Positions 42,823 through 51,095 of a DNA stretch of 64,000 nucleotides are shown one piece after another. Origin of the DNA: Rhodobacteraceae bacterium F11138 (GTDB lineage Bacteria > Pseudomonadota > Alphaproteobacteria > Rhodobacterales > Rhodobacteraceae); assembly GCA_016521575.1 (NCBI GenBank), contig JAEKDP010000007.1, positions 1 to 64,000 of the forward strand, written 5' to 3'. The translations under genes were made by a program, and so were the position numbers. How positions within the stretch are numbered: the first letter of the stretch is position 1; each line of letters opens with the position of its first letter. The notes under the pieces were generated by a model. The model ran no database searches. It saw only the letters and a program-made list of their open reading frames with translations, and was not told the origin of the DNA.

Positions 42823-44340
42823 ATGGCCAATCCGCTATACGATACCCTGTTTGGCGCGCATGAGGGACAAGACACCCCATTTCTGTATTTGCAGGACGGA
42901 ACCTGTCTGACACACGCGATGTTTCTGCAAATGGCCGCGCGTTATGCCCATGCTTTCGCAGACCTGGGCGCAAGGGCGGGCGACAGGCTGGCCGTGCAGG
43001 TCGAGAAATCCCCCGAGGCCCTGGCCGTCTATGCCGCCTGCGTACAATCCGGGATCATCTTTCTGCCGCTCAACACCGCCTATACAGCGGATGAGGTGCA
43101 GTATTTCGTCGAAAACAGCGGCGCCCGGATCCTGATCTGCGATGCGGCCAACAAGGATGCCCTGTCTACGGTTGCGATGGCTGCGGATGCGGCGCTGGAA
43201 ACGCTGAATGGTGATGGCAGCGGGTCCTTGTCGCAAAAGGCGCAGGGCAAGCCGGGACAGTTCGACACGGTTTCGCGCGGCGAGGACGATCTGGCGGCGT
43301 TTCTCTATACCTCTGGCACCACAGGCCGTTCCAAGGGGGCGATGCTGACCCAGACCAACCTGCTGTCCAATGCCCGGGTCCTGGCCGAATACTGGCGGTT
43401 CACGGATCGGGATGTGTTGCTGCACGCCCTGCCGATCTTTCACACGCACGGCTTGTTTGTGGCCACCAACATCACGTTGATTGCCGGGGGGGCGATGATC
43501 TTTCTGCCCCGGTTCGATCTGGATCGCATTCTGGCCGAGATGCCCCGCGCCACGGCCATGATGGGGGTTCCGACATTCTACACCCGGCTGCTGGACGACC
43601 CCCGGTTTACCCGCGATCTGACCGCCCATATGCGCCTGTTCGTATCGGGCAGCGCGCCGTTGCTGGCCGAAACCCATGTCCGGTTTCATGAACGTACCGG
43701 TCACCGCATCCTTGAACGCTATGGCATGACCGAAACCAACATGAATACGTCCAATCCCTATGATGGCGAACGCCGTGCCGGGACGGTGGGGTTTGCACTG
43801 CCGGGGGTTGAACTGAAAATCACCGACCCCGAAAGCGGCGAGACGCTGCCGGACGGGGAAATCGGCCAGATCGAGGTGCGCGGCGACAATGTGTTTGCCG
43901 GCTACTGGCAGATGCCGGAAAAGACCCGCGAAGAACTGCGCGAGGACGGGTTTTTCATTACCGGTGATCTGGGACGGATCGATGCCCAGGGCTATGTGCA
44001 TATCGTGGGGCGCAACAAGGATCTGATCATTTCAGGCGGATACAACATCTATCCCAAGGAAATCGAACTGGTCCTGGACGATCAGCCCGGCGTTCTGGAA
44101 AGCGCGGTGATTGGCGTGCCGCATCCGGATTTCGGTGAAACCGTGGTGGGGGTGCTGGTGCCGGATGGCGTTTCGACACCGGATGTGCCTGCCATCAATG
44201 CCGCGGTCGCCGAATCCCTGGCGCGGTTCAAACATCCCCGCAAGCTGGTGATCCTGCAGGAGTTGCCCCGCAACGCGATGGGGAAGGTCCAGAAAAACCA
44301 GCTGCGTGCGCAGTTCGGCGATCTGTTTCAGCCTGATTGA
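42823..44340 (+). CDS. matB: Malonyl-CoA synthetase
   Basis: A 505-residue AMP-forming acyl-CoA synthetase that activates malonate. AMP-binding P-loop FLYTSGTTGRSKGAMLTQ, the aromatic motif RYGMTETNMNTSNPY and the C-terminal Lys region PRNAMGKVQKNQLR are as in Rhizobium and Rhodopseudomonas MatB. AAGGAG at 42809-42814 precedes the ATG. Last gene of the malonate operon; no terminator was recognised before the convergent regulator that ends at 44362. Confidence 0.94.
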   Translation: MANPLYDTLFGAHEGQDTPFLYLQDGTCLTHAMFLQMAARYAHAFADLGARAGDRLAVQVEKSPEALAVYAACVQSGIIFLPLNTAYTADEVQYFVENSGARILICDAANKDALSTVAMAADAALETLNGDGSGSLSQKAQGKPGQFDTVSRGEDDLAAFLYTSGTTGRSKGAMLTQTNLLSNARVLAEYWRFTDRDVLLHALPIFHTHGLFVATNITLIAGGAMIFLPRFDLDRILAEMPRATAMMGVPTFYTRLLDDPRFTRDLTAHMRLFVSGSAPLLAETHVRFHERTGHRILERYGMTETNMNTSNPYDGERRAGTVGFALPGVELKITDPESGETLPDGEIGQIEVRGDNVFAGYWQMPEKTREELREDGFFITGDLGRIDAQGYVHIVGRNKDLIISGGYNIYPKEIELVLDDQPGVLESAVIGVPHPDFGETVVGVLVPDGVSTPDVPAINAAVAESLARFKHPRKLVILQELPRNAMGKVQKNQLRAQFGDLFQPD

Positions 44341-44361
44341 GCGTCTTTGCAACTGCGGTAT

Positions 44362-45096
44362 TCAGACCCCTATCTTGCCGTCGAATTCCGCAATCAGCTG
44401 ATGCGCTTCGCCCGGATAAAGCAGCCGTGCGCAGGTCACCCAATGGGCATCGATCTGGGTGCGGCGCAGCACTTCGAGACAGGCCGCGCCCACCGGCAGT
44501 TCCAGAAGCGTCGCGTCGCGCCCCGAGACGTTGATCGCCCGCACATGGTGCCGCGCCCGGGTCCAGGGCATGGTGTTCAATAGCCAAGACCCCGGCACAT
44601 CGTGTTGGAAATTGACGGTCAGGGCATCGGGCACCATTTGCGTGTTGATGACCCGCGTTTCCAGACAAAAAGGTTCGTCGTTCGAATAGTGCAGCCCCTG
44701 CAGAAACAGCGAATTGTCCTGTGCTTCGTCTTCGTTCAGGCTGAGAAGCCGACGGTCCTGCGCATGGCCCGCGCGGTTCTCGCTGGACAGCAGCGCCCAT
44801 TTGTATCGCCGCCCGAGTGCGGCAACCTCTTCACCGATATTGTTGATCGCTAGCACCGCGGATTCCGCGCGCGGCTGGGCCACGACGGTGCCGCTGCGTT
44901 TGCGGCGAATCACAAAACCGTCTGAGGCCAGGCGGGTCAGGACCTTGTTCATGGTCATCCGAGAAACGCCATATTGCGCGGCCAGTTCGGTTTCCTTCGG
45001 CAAGAGATACCCCGGCGGCCATGTGCCATCGACGATCTTGCGGGAAAATTCGTCGAGGATCCGGCCATGCAGCGTATCCGGTTTCTCTGTCGCCAT
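44362..45096 (-). CDS. GntR-family regulator (HutC subfamily)
   Basis: A 244-residue HutC-type GntR regulator. The wHTH is clear (LLPKETELAAQYGVSRMTMNKVLTRLASDGFVIRRKRSGTVV), as is the UTRA ligand domain (to FDGKIGV). It strongly resembles HutC but no hut genes are present. Start: ATG at 45096 (MATEKPDTLHGRI) has GAGGACAGG upstream; the ATG at 45138 has none. It lies downstream of, and in the same direction as, the nucleoside permease-family gene. What it senses is unknown; purine or nucleoside control is one idea. Confidence 0.9.
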   Translation of the reverse strand: MATEKPDTLHGRILDEFSRKIVDGTWPPGYLLPKETELAAQYGVSRMTMNKVLTRLASDGFVIRRKRSGTVVAQPRAESAVLAINNIGEEVAALGRRYKWALLSSENRAGHAQDRRLLSLNEDEAQDNSLFLQGLHYSNDEPFCLETRVINTQMVPDALTVNFQHDVPGSWLLNTMPWTRARHHVRAINVSGRDATLLELPVGAACLEVLRRTQIDAHWVTCARLLYPGEAHQLIAEFDGKIGV

Positions 45097-45268
45097 CCTG
45101 TCCTCGACTTCGCTCACGGTTTCTTGTGTCCCCGTCATAAAAGAGAATACGGGCTTTTCAATTCGGATCCCCCGCTCATGCGTCCGGATGCCTGTCTGGA
45201 CGCGCCACAGGCTGTCGGGCGGGTGGTTCGCCGGTTTTCCAGCGCAATCTGGCGCGCCCCGACCGTCC

Positions 45269-45316
45269 TTGGATCGGCCCGCAGGTCGGAGCGCAGATCG
45301 GCGCGCAGATCGGCGC
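45269..45316. repeat. 12-bp tandem repeat in the intergenic region
   Basis: Two exact copies of GCAGATCGGCGC (45293-45304, 45305-45316), preceded by one near copy GCAGGTCGGAGC (45281-45292) and one degenerate copy (45269-45280). It lies in the 309-base gap upstream of the HutC-type regulator; the rest of that gap holds no gene I can support. Confidence 0.85.
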
Positions 45317-45405
45317 GCCAATGCCGCCCTTTGCTGCCCGAATCCCTGCGCCCGCTGAAACTGATTGCGGGAATGGCAGGTATTCAACTGGCTGTTTTTG
45401 CAGCC

Positions 45406-46428
45406 TTATTCGCTGTGTTTGATCTGGGGCGCGGCTTCCCAGTCGGCCCAATCGTTCATGATCGTATCCGCATAGGCCTTGGCGACGCGATAGGCGTTTT
45501 CCGTGGCCAGAGGGAATCCGCCCGATCTGGATTTCAGTGATTCGATGGCGCTTTGGTCTTTGCCCTGGCGATCAAAATTCGAGGCGGTGCGCAGCAGCGT
45601 CACGCGGTCGAAATCCAGCATCCCGGCTTCGGATGCACGTTTGAGCGCGGTCAGGGTCGCATTGTCCTCCATCTGTGTCGTGCAATAATCCGCCTTGCCG
45701 TCGGTCAGCAGCGCCACCCATTTTTCCTTGGATTCGGCGATATTGACGCCATGCCAGTAGGTATCGCTGGACAGGGTGTCGCAAATGCTGACCATCGGTT
45801 TGCCTTGTGCGGCGTCCTGATCGTAATGCGCGCGATAGGCGGTCGCCGTGTCGCCGTCCAGCAAGGGGACGTTTCGGGTCACGTCATAGGCATAGTCGAC
45901 CAGATCGGAATTCAGCGCATAAACCTCTGTTCCAGCGCCCCATTTCGGCTTTTCGCCGGGCGTGTCAGCGCCCAGACCGATGGTGTCATCCGCCCATGTA
46001 TCCGGGATTTCGGCCGGATCGATACGGTGATTGAGATCCGCATCCACCGCGAATTTCGCCCAATGGGCCGAGCCAAGCGTGCCGTCTTTGGGATCAACCC
46101 CCGCGATGCCGGCGATCACCACATAGGTGTTGGTCAGATCGAAACCCGGGTTCAGCGCGACGGCGGACACGGAACTGGCGGCGTTCGAGAATCCCATCGC
46201 CGTGGTCATCAGGCACAGCCCCGCCTCATTGCACGCCACCTCGGGATAGTCGGGGTTCAGCCCGGGAACCAGGATCTTGTGGCCAAGGTTTTCATTCTCA
46301 AGCCAGGGTTTCGCTTCTTGTTCGAACATGGTGATGATAAGCACCTTGGGGCTTGTCCGCGTGGCATCCTGCGCGATCACTTGCGTGGCGATTGTGGTGC
46401 CAAGCAGAATGGCAAGGGGAATGTACAT
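45406..46428 (-). CDS. Purine nucleoside permease (NUP) family, exported
   Basis: A 340-residue protein with an N-terminal signal peptide (MYIPLAILLGTTIATQVIA, cleaved near QDA) and the NUP family body: KVLIITMFEQEAKPWL, TTAMGFSNAASSVSAVAL, YVVIAGIAGVDPKDGTLGSA. NUP proteins resemble nucleoside phosphorylases and are known from yeast as purine nucleoside permease; bacterial members are exported and their exact role is unclear. AGGA is about ten bases upstream on the minus strand. Upstream of the HutC-type regulator, in the same direction. Confidence 0.85.
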   Translation of the reverse strand: MYIPLAILLGTTIATQVIAQDATRTSPKVLIITMFEQEAKPWLENENLGHKILVPGLNPDYPEVACNEAGLCLMTTAMGFSNAASSVSAVALNPGFDLTNTYVVIAGIAGVDPKDGTLGSAHWAKFAVDADLNHRIDPAEIPDTWADDTIGLGADTPGEKPKWGAGTEVYALNSDLVDYAYDVTRNVPLLDGDTATAYRAHYDQDAAQGKPMVSICDTLSSDTYWHGVNIAESKEKWVALLTDGKADYCTTQMEDNATLTALKRASEAGMLDFDRVTLLRTASNFDRQGKDQSAIESLKSRSGGFPLATENAYRVAKAYADTIMNDWADWEAAPQIKHSE

Positions 46429-46697
46429 GGGGCAGGATCCTCTGTCGGGGTTTGGAAAGGATGCGGCCCGCTTGATCGGCAGGCCGTGTCCTTGGAAAAA
46501 CTGTTGGTGTCAAAGGTTACGCCAGCGCAGAGCCGTGTCAACCGGGGCGCGGACCTGCACAATATGGATGCGCGCGATGGCGAGGAATGGCGCTGGCTGC
46601 TGTATCAGGCCCATCTGTCCGACGTATTTGTGCCCGATAGGGACCGCAGCGCCGGGTTGTATTGGCGTATCTGGATGGACAGCGGTGAATATGGGAT
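46429..46697. other. Intergenic region with an uncertain short open frame
   Basis: Gap between the NUP gene and the helicase terminator. A plus-strand frame from ATG 46564 to 46737 (57 codons, starting MDARDGEEWRWLL) has a protein-like composition but no ribosome binding site, and its end is formed by the hairpin at 46698-46725. I do not count it as a gene, but it may be a remnant. Confidence 0.4.
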
Positions 46698-46725
46698 CGG
46701 CCTGTACCATGCGCGGTACAGGCCG
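46698..46725 (-). terminator. Strong hairpin after the helicase gene
   Basis: Eleven-base perfect stem CGGCCTGTACC / GGTACAGGCCG with a six-base loop, nine bases beyond the helicase stop codon on the minus strand. No U-tract. Confidence 0.65.
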
Positions 46726-46733
46726 CCGCCCGT

Positions 46734-48161
46734 TTAACCGGTGCGCCGTTCCGCGAAGCTGAGCGCGATGAAGCTGGGCAGATGATCGCCCATGCCGACG
46801 ACCTTGTTGCCACCACCGCTGTCGCGTTGCGACGACGTGCGTGCGCGCGACGTGTCGCTGCGTGACGCGGACTTGTTTTCTGTGGCTGGTTTCTCGTCCG
46901 CCGCGCTGGTGCTGGCAGTCTGTTCGGACTTGGAGTCCCTGGTTTTCTTGCTGCGGCTCCGGGCGGGTTTCTTGACCTCTTCCTCGGCGTCCGCGGCCGC
47001 GGGTTTGGCGGCTTTCAGAGGGTTTTCAAGGCGCGGAATCGGCTTTTGGACCAGATTTTCGATATCGGCCAGGTTCTTTTCGTCGCGCGGCACACAGATC
47101 ATCATCGCCTTGCCGTCGCGGCCAGCGCGTCCTGTGCGGCCAATCCGGTGCACATAATCCTCGGCGTGGCCGGGCACGTCAAAATTGAACACATGGCTGA
47201 CGTTGGGCACGTCCAGGCCGCGCGCCGCCACATCCGACGCCACCAGGAACCGCAGGCTGCCTTCCCGGAAACCGTCCAGCGTGCGGGTGCGTTGGCTTTG
47301 GTCCAGATCGCCATGAATGGGCGCGGCGTCATAGCCGTATTTCCCAAGCGACTTTGCGACGATATCCACGTCCATCTTGCGGTTGCAGAAGATGATCGCA
47401 TTCGTGCACCTGTCGCCTTCGGCGTCGATCAGGGCGCGCAATACCTTGCGCTTTTCGCTGGCTTCGCGGTCCTTGCGGCTGCCTTTGAACATGACCACCG
47501 ACTGCTCGATATTCTCGCTGGTGGTCGCCTGGCGCGCGACTTCGATACGGGTCGGTGCGGACAGGAATGTGTTGGTGATGCGCTCGATCTCGGGTGCCAT
47601 GGTGGCCGAGAAGAACAGCGTCTGGCGGGTGAAGGGCGTCAGGCTGAAAATCCGTTCGATGTCGGGAATGAACCCCATGTCCAGCATCCGGTCGGCTTCG
47701 TCCACCACCATGATCTGTACACCGGTCAGCAGCAGCTTGCCGCGCTCGAAATGGTCCAGCAGCCGACCCGGCGTTGCGATCAGCACGTCCACGCCCTTGT
47801 CGATCAGCTTGTTCTGCTCGCCGAAACTGACCCCGCCGATCAGCAGCGCCTTGGTCAATTTGACATGCTTGGCGTAGGTGTCGAAATTCTCGGCCACCTG
47901 CGCGGCCAGTTCCCGTGTCGGGCACAGCACCAGGCTGCGCGGCATGCGCGCGCGGGCGCGGCCGCGCGCCAGCATGGTGATCATCGGCAGCGTGAAGCTG
48001 GCGGTCTTGCCGGTGCCGGTCTGGGCGATGCCCAGCACGTCCTTGCCTTCCAGGGCGGGCGGTATCGCGCCTTCCTGAATAGGGGTGGGTGATTCGTACC
48101 CGGCCTCTTCAACGGCCTTGAGCACCTTGGGATTCAGGTTGAGTTCGGAAAATTTTGTCAT
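46734..48161 (-). CDS. DEAD-box RNA helicase (RhlE type)
   Basis: A 475-residue ATP-dependent RNA helicase. Q-motif PTPIQEGAIP, motif I AQTGTGKT, motif II VDEADRMLD, SAT (FFSATM) and motif VI HRIGRTGRAG are all present, with the two RecA-like domains over residues 1 to about 375. The C-terminal tail (about 380-475) is low-complexity and rich in Lys, Ser, Arg and Glu, probably an RNA-binding tail. ATG at 48161 (MTKFSELNLNPKVLKAV) is chosen; a frame extends upstream to 48287. Roles known for the family are ribosome assembly and RNA turnover. Confidence 0.94.
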   Translation of the reverse strand: MTKFSELNLNPKVLKAVEEAGYESPTPIQEGAIPPALEGKDVLGIAQTGTGKTASFTLPMITMLARGRARARMPRSLVLCPTRELAAQVAENFDTYAKHVKLTKALLIGGVSFGEQNKLIDKGVDVLIATPGRLLDHFERGKLLLTGVQIMVVDEADRMLDMGFIPDIERIFSLTPFTRQTLFFSATMAPEIERITNTFLSAPTRIEVARQATTSENIEQSVVMFKGSRKDREASEKRKVLRALIDAEGDRCTNAIIFCNRKMDVDIVAKSLGKYGYDAAPIHGDLDQSQRTRTLDGFREGSLRFLVASDVAARGLDVPNVSHVFNFDVPGHAEDYVHRIGRTGRAGRDGKAMMICVPRDEKNLADIENLVQKPIPRLENPLKAAKPAAADAEEEVKKPARSRSKKTRDSKSEQTASTSAADEKPATENKSASRSDTSRARTSSQRDSGGGNKVVGMGDHLPSFIALSFAERRTG

Positions 48162-48309
48162 GTGTGTCCGTGTTTTGCGGACACTGTCCCGGCCCGCCTT
48201 CTGATCAGAGCCGGACCCCACTGGTCCTGCGCTTGTGCGCAAACTGGCTCGTATCGGTGCACTAGCACGGGGCTGCGCGGTGGTCAAACAAAGCAGCGTC
48301 TGAGACGCT

Positions 48310-49275
48310 TCATTGCTGTGGTGGCACTGAATTGTGTTCAGTCCCGGAAAAATCCGGAAAATGTTTCCGCCGCTTGGCCGTCAGATCCAGATCATGCAGC
48401 CGCAACAGCCCCTCTGCCCGCAACCGGCGGCGCAGATCCGGGGTATCGGCGCAGAGCTCGTCGTGAAACCGGCGCAGCCCGGCCTCGCCCTGTTCGGCCT
48501 CGATGCCCGACAACAGGTCATGCAGGCTGATGCCGCCGGACCCGGGGCTGCGGTTGGGCGCAAGGCCCGCGCGGTATGAACCATGCTCAAGGCGATAGCG
48601 ATAGGTCCCGATCCAGTGTTGCCAGCCGCGCGCGTGGCAATGGCACAGTTCGGTCTGCGCCAGAGGCCGTTCGCCGGGGTTGGGGGTGTCGCCGTCAAGC
48701 ATGTTGTGGATGCGAAACGTCACGTTGGGCCGACCGGTTCGCACCAGCAGTTTGCCCGCCGTATGGCTGAGAAACCCGCCTTTCACGAATGCGCCGAATT
48801 CAGGATAAAGACGTTGGACAATGCTGTCCCGGTCCGGGCCGGAGGGGATGAACCCCTTGAATGCGTCTGCCTTCCCGGCCAGGGCTTCGATCGGGCGCAC
48901 CCGGACGCAGCCGCAGTCTGCGGGCAACCCGGACAGCTGATCGGCCAGAGGCGTGGCAGGCCAGAGAAATTCGTCCACGTCGATATGGGCGAGCCAGTCC
49001 ACCTCGGGCGGGCGGTGATAGGCCTGCGTGGCATTCAGGCACTGCCGGACCTGGTGCTTTTTCGGGCGCGTTTTCCCCAGTTTGCGCCAATGGGCGGCGT
49101 CACAGGTGAAGACGCGGACCTTGGAGTGGGCCTTGAGCAGCGCAGAGGTTTCCGGGGCGGGCGCATCCAGATAGATGTAAAGCCTGTGTGCGCCCAGTTC
49201 GATGTGATGCGCCGCAAACGCCAGAGTCTCGGCCACCGGGGCCTTGATTGTCGCGACAAGCCCCCATTTCACCAT
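48310..49275 (-). CDS. Glycosyltransferase family 2-like protein
   Basis: A 321-residue probable glycosyltransferase. It starts MVKWGLVATIKAPVAETLAF and carries DWLAHIDVDEFLWP, the DxDE-type motif of this GT2-like group (often labelled Glyco_tranf_2_4), plus FRIHNM and CHCHARGWQHW further on. Such proteins in Rhodobacterales are usually of unknown acceptor and may act on surface polysaccharide. No transmembrane segment is evident. Lies between prfC and the helicase, both on the same strand. Confidence 0.82.
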   Translation of the reverse strand: MVKWGLVATIKAPVAETLAFAAHHIELGAHRLYIYLDAPAPETSALLKAHSKVRVFTCDAAHWRKLGKTRPKKHQVRQCLNATQAYHRPPEVDWLAHIDVDEFLWPATPLADQLSGLPADCGCVRVRPIEALAGKADAFKGFIPSGPDRDSIVQRLYPEFGAFVKGGFLSHTAGKLLVRTGRPNVTFRIHNMLDGDTPNPGERPLAQTELCHCHARGWQHWIGTYRYRLEHGSYRAGLAPNRSPGSGGISLHDLLSGIEAEQGEAGLRRFHDELCADTPDLRRRLRAEGLLRLHDLDLTAKRRKHFPDFSGTEHNSVPPQQ

Positions 49276-49296
49276 GTCAGTTCGTGCCCGGTCCGG

Positions 49297-50904
49297 TCAT
49301 ACCATCATTTCCTTGGTGGCGGTCAGTGTCACCTCGGGGAAATCGCGTTCGATCCGGTCGATGTCCCATTGCAGCCGGGTCAGGTAGACGATGTCGCCAT
49401 CGTGATCGTGCGAAATGTGTTGCTGGTTGGTACTGACGAGCCTGTCCACGGCGGATTTGTCGCCATTGACCCAGCGCGCGCTGGTGAACTGGCTGGGCTC
49501 GAACCGCACCGGCAGCCCGTATTCCAGTTCGATCCGGCTGGCCAGGACCTCGAATTGCAGCGCGCCGACCACGCCGACGATATAGCCGGATCCGATCGCG
49601 GGTTTGAACACCTTGGCGGCGCCCTCTTCGGCAAACTGCATCAGGGCCTTTTCCAGATGTTTCGATTTCATCGGGTCGCTGGCGCGCACGCCTTGCAACA
49701 GTTCCGGCGCAAAGGATGGAATGCCGGTGACGCGCAGGGCCTCGCCTTCGGTCAGTGTGTCGCCAATGCGCAACTGGCCGTGGTTCGGGATGCCGATGAT
49801 GTCACCAGCCCAGGCTTCTTCTGCCAGTTCGCGGTCGCTGGCCAGGAACAGCACGGGATTGGAGATCGCCATGGGTTTGCCGGAACGCACATGGGTCAGT
49901 TTCATGCCGCGTTTGAAATGGCCGCTGGCCATGCGCAGGAAAGCGACCCGGTCCCGGTGTTTGGGGTCCATGTTCGCCTGGACCTTGAAAACAAAGCCGG
50001 CCACCTTGGGTTCCTCGGGGGTGATCTGGCGCGGGGTGGCCTTTTGCACCTGCGGTTCGGGGCCGTAGGTGCTGATCCCGTCCATCAGTTCCTTGACGCC
50101 GAAACTGTTGATCGCGGACCCGAACCAGATCGGGGTCATATGCCCTTCGAGAACCGCCTGCGGGTCCAGTGCCGGCAACAGTTCGCGGGCCATTTCCAGT
50201 TCTTCGCGCAATTGATCCAGCAGGTTCGCCGGGACGTGTTCGGCCAGTTTCGGGTCGTCCAGCCCGTCGATCTGGATGCTTTCCGCGATCTTGTTGCGGT
50301 CCGCGCGATCCATCAGTTCCAGCCGGTCCCGCAGGATGTCGTAACAGCCGACAAAGTCCCGGCCCTGTCCGATCGGCCAGGAGGCCGGTGTCACGTCGAT
50401 GGCCAGGTTTTCCTGGATTTCGTCGATGATTTCGAAAACATCGCGGCTTTCGCGGTCCATCTTGTTGCAGAAAGTCAGGATCGGCAGGTCGCGCAGCCGG
50501 CAGACCTCGAACAGTTTCTGGGTCTGGCTTTCCACGCCCTTGGCCCCGTCGATGACCATGACGGCGGCGTCCACGGCGGTGAGCGTGCGATAGGTGTCTT
50601 CGGAAAAATCCGAGTGACCCGGCGTGTCGACCAGGTTGAAGCGGAAATTGCCAAAATCAAACGACATGGCCGAGGCGGAAACCGAAATCCCGCGGTCCTT
50701 TTCCATCTGCATGAAATCCGACCGGGTGCGCCGGGCCTCGCCCTTGGCGCGGACCTGTCCGGCCATCTGGATGGCACCGCCGTACAGCAGGAATTTTTCG
50801 GTCAGCGTGGTCTTGCCGGCATCCGGGTGCGAGATGATCGCAAAGGTGCGGCGTCGCGCGATCTCGGGCGGCAATTCGGGGCGGTTCTGGGCGGCGTTGG
50901 GCAT
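49297..50904 (-). CDS. prfC: Peptide chain release factor 3
   Basis: A 535-residue GTPase that recycles release factors 1 and 2 from the ribosome. G1 is SHPDAGKTTLTEK, G3 is VDTPGHSDFSEDTYR, G4 is NKMDRESRD; these, with the RF3-specific sequence GYIVGVVGALQFEVLASRIE, distinguish it from EF-G. ATG at 50904 (MPNAAQNRPELPPEIARR) is used; a TTG at 50940 would give 12 more residues. The ribosome binding site is weak. Divergent from the SulP gene. Confidence 0.96.
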   Translation of the reverse strand: MPNAAQNRPELPPEIARRRTFAIISHPDAGKTTLTEKFLLYGGAIQMAGQVRAKGEARRTRSDFMQMEKDRGISVSASAMSFDFGNFRFNLVDTPGHSDFSEDTYRTLTAVDAAVMVIDGAKGVESQTQKLFEVCRLRDLPILTFCNKMDRESRDVFEIIDEIQENLAIDVTPASWPIGQGRDFVGCYDILRDRLELMDRADRNKIAESIQIDGLDDPKLAEHVPANLLDQLREELEMARELLPALDPQAVLEGHMTPIWFGSAINSFGVKELMDGISTYGPEPQVQKATPRQITPEEPKVAGFVFKVQANMDPKHRDRVAFLRMASGHFKRGMKLTHVRSGKPMAISNPVLFLASDRELAEEAWAGDIIGIPNHGQLRIGDTLTEGEALRVTGIPSFAPELLQGVRASDPMKSKHLEKALMQFAEEGAAKVFKPAIGSGYIVGVVGALQFEVLASRIELEYGLPVRFEPSQFTSARWVNGDKSAVDRLVSTNQQHISHDHDGDIVYLTRLQWDIDRIERDFPEVTLTATKEMMV

Positions 50905-51095
50905 GAGCGCGCGTATAGGTAAGGTTTTCGCCAAGCGCAAGAAAATCAGGCAATCGTCGTGCCGATGGGGGCGGCGTGTCTGCCATGACGGGTCTGCATG
51001 GCAGTCATTTCCCGACCGGGATGGCTTTTTGTCGTCAGTCGCGGTAAGGGGGCGCCCTGCTGCGTGAACAGTCTTAGCCGAACAGGATTTCCGAA

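Noticed and set aside
45553-46563. Long plus-strand open frame across the NUP gene
   Set aside because: Antisense shadow of a protein with a clear signal peptide and family motifs on the minus strand.
46564-46737. Short plus-strand frame of 57 codons (MDARDGEEW...)
   Set aside because: No ribosome binding site, and its last part is made by the helicase terminator hairpin; described only as a note on the gap.
48583-50922. A 779-codon plus-strand frame
   Set aside because: Antisense shadow covering prfC and the glycosyltransferase, rich in His, Gln and Arg as expected for such shadows.
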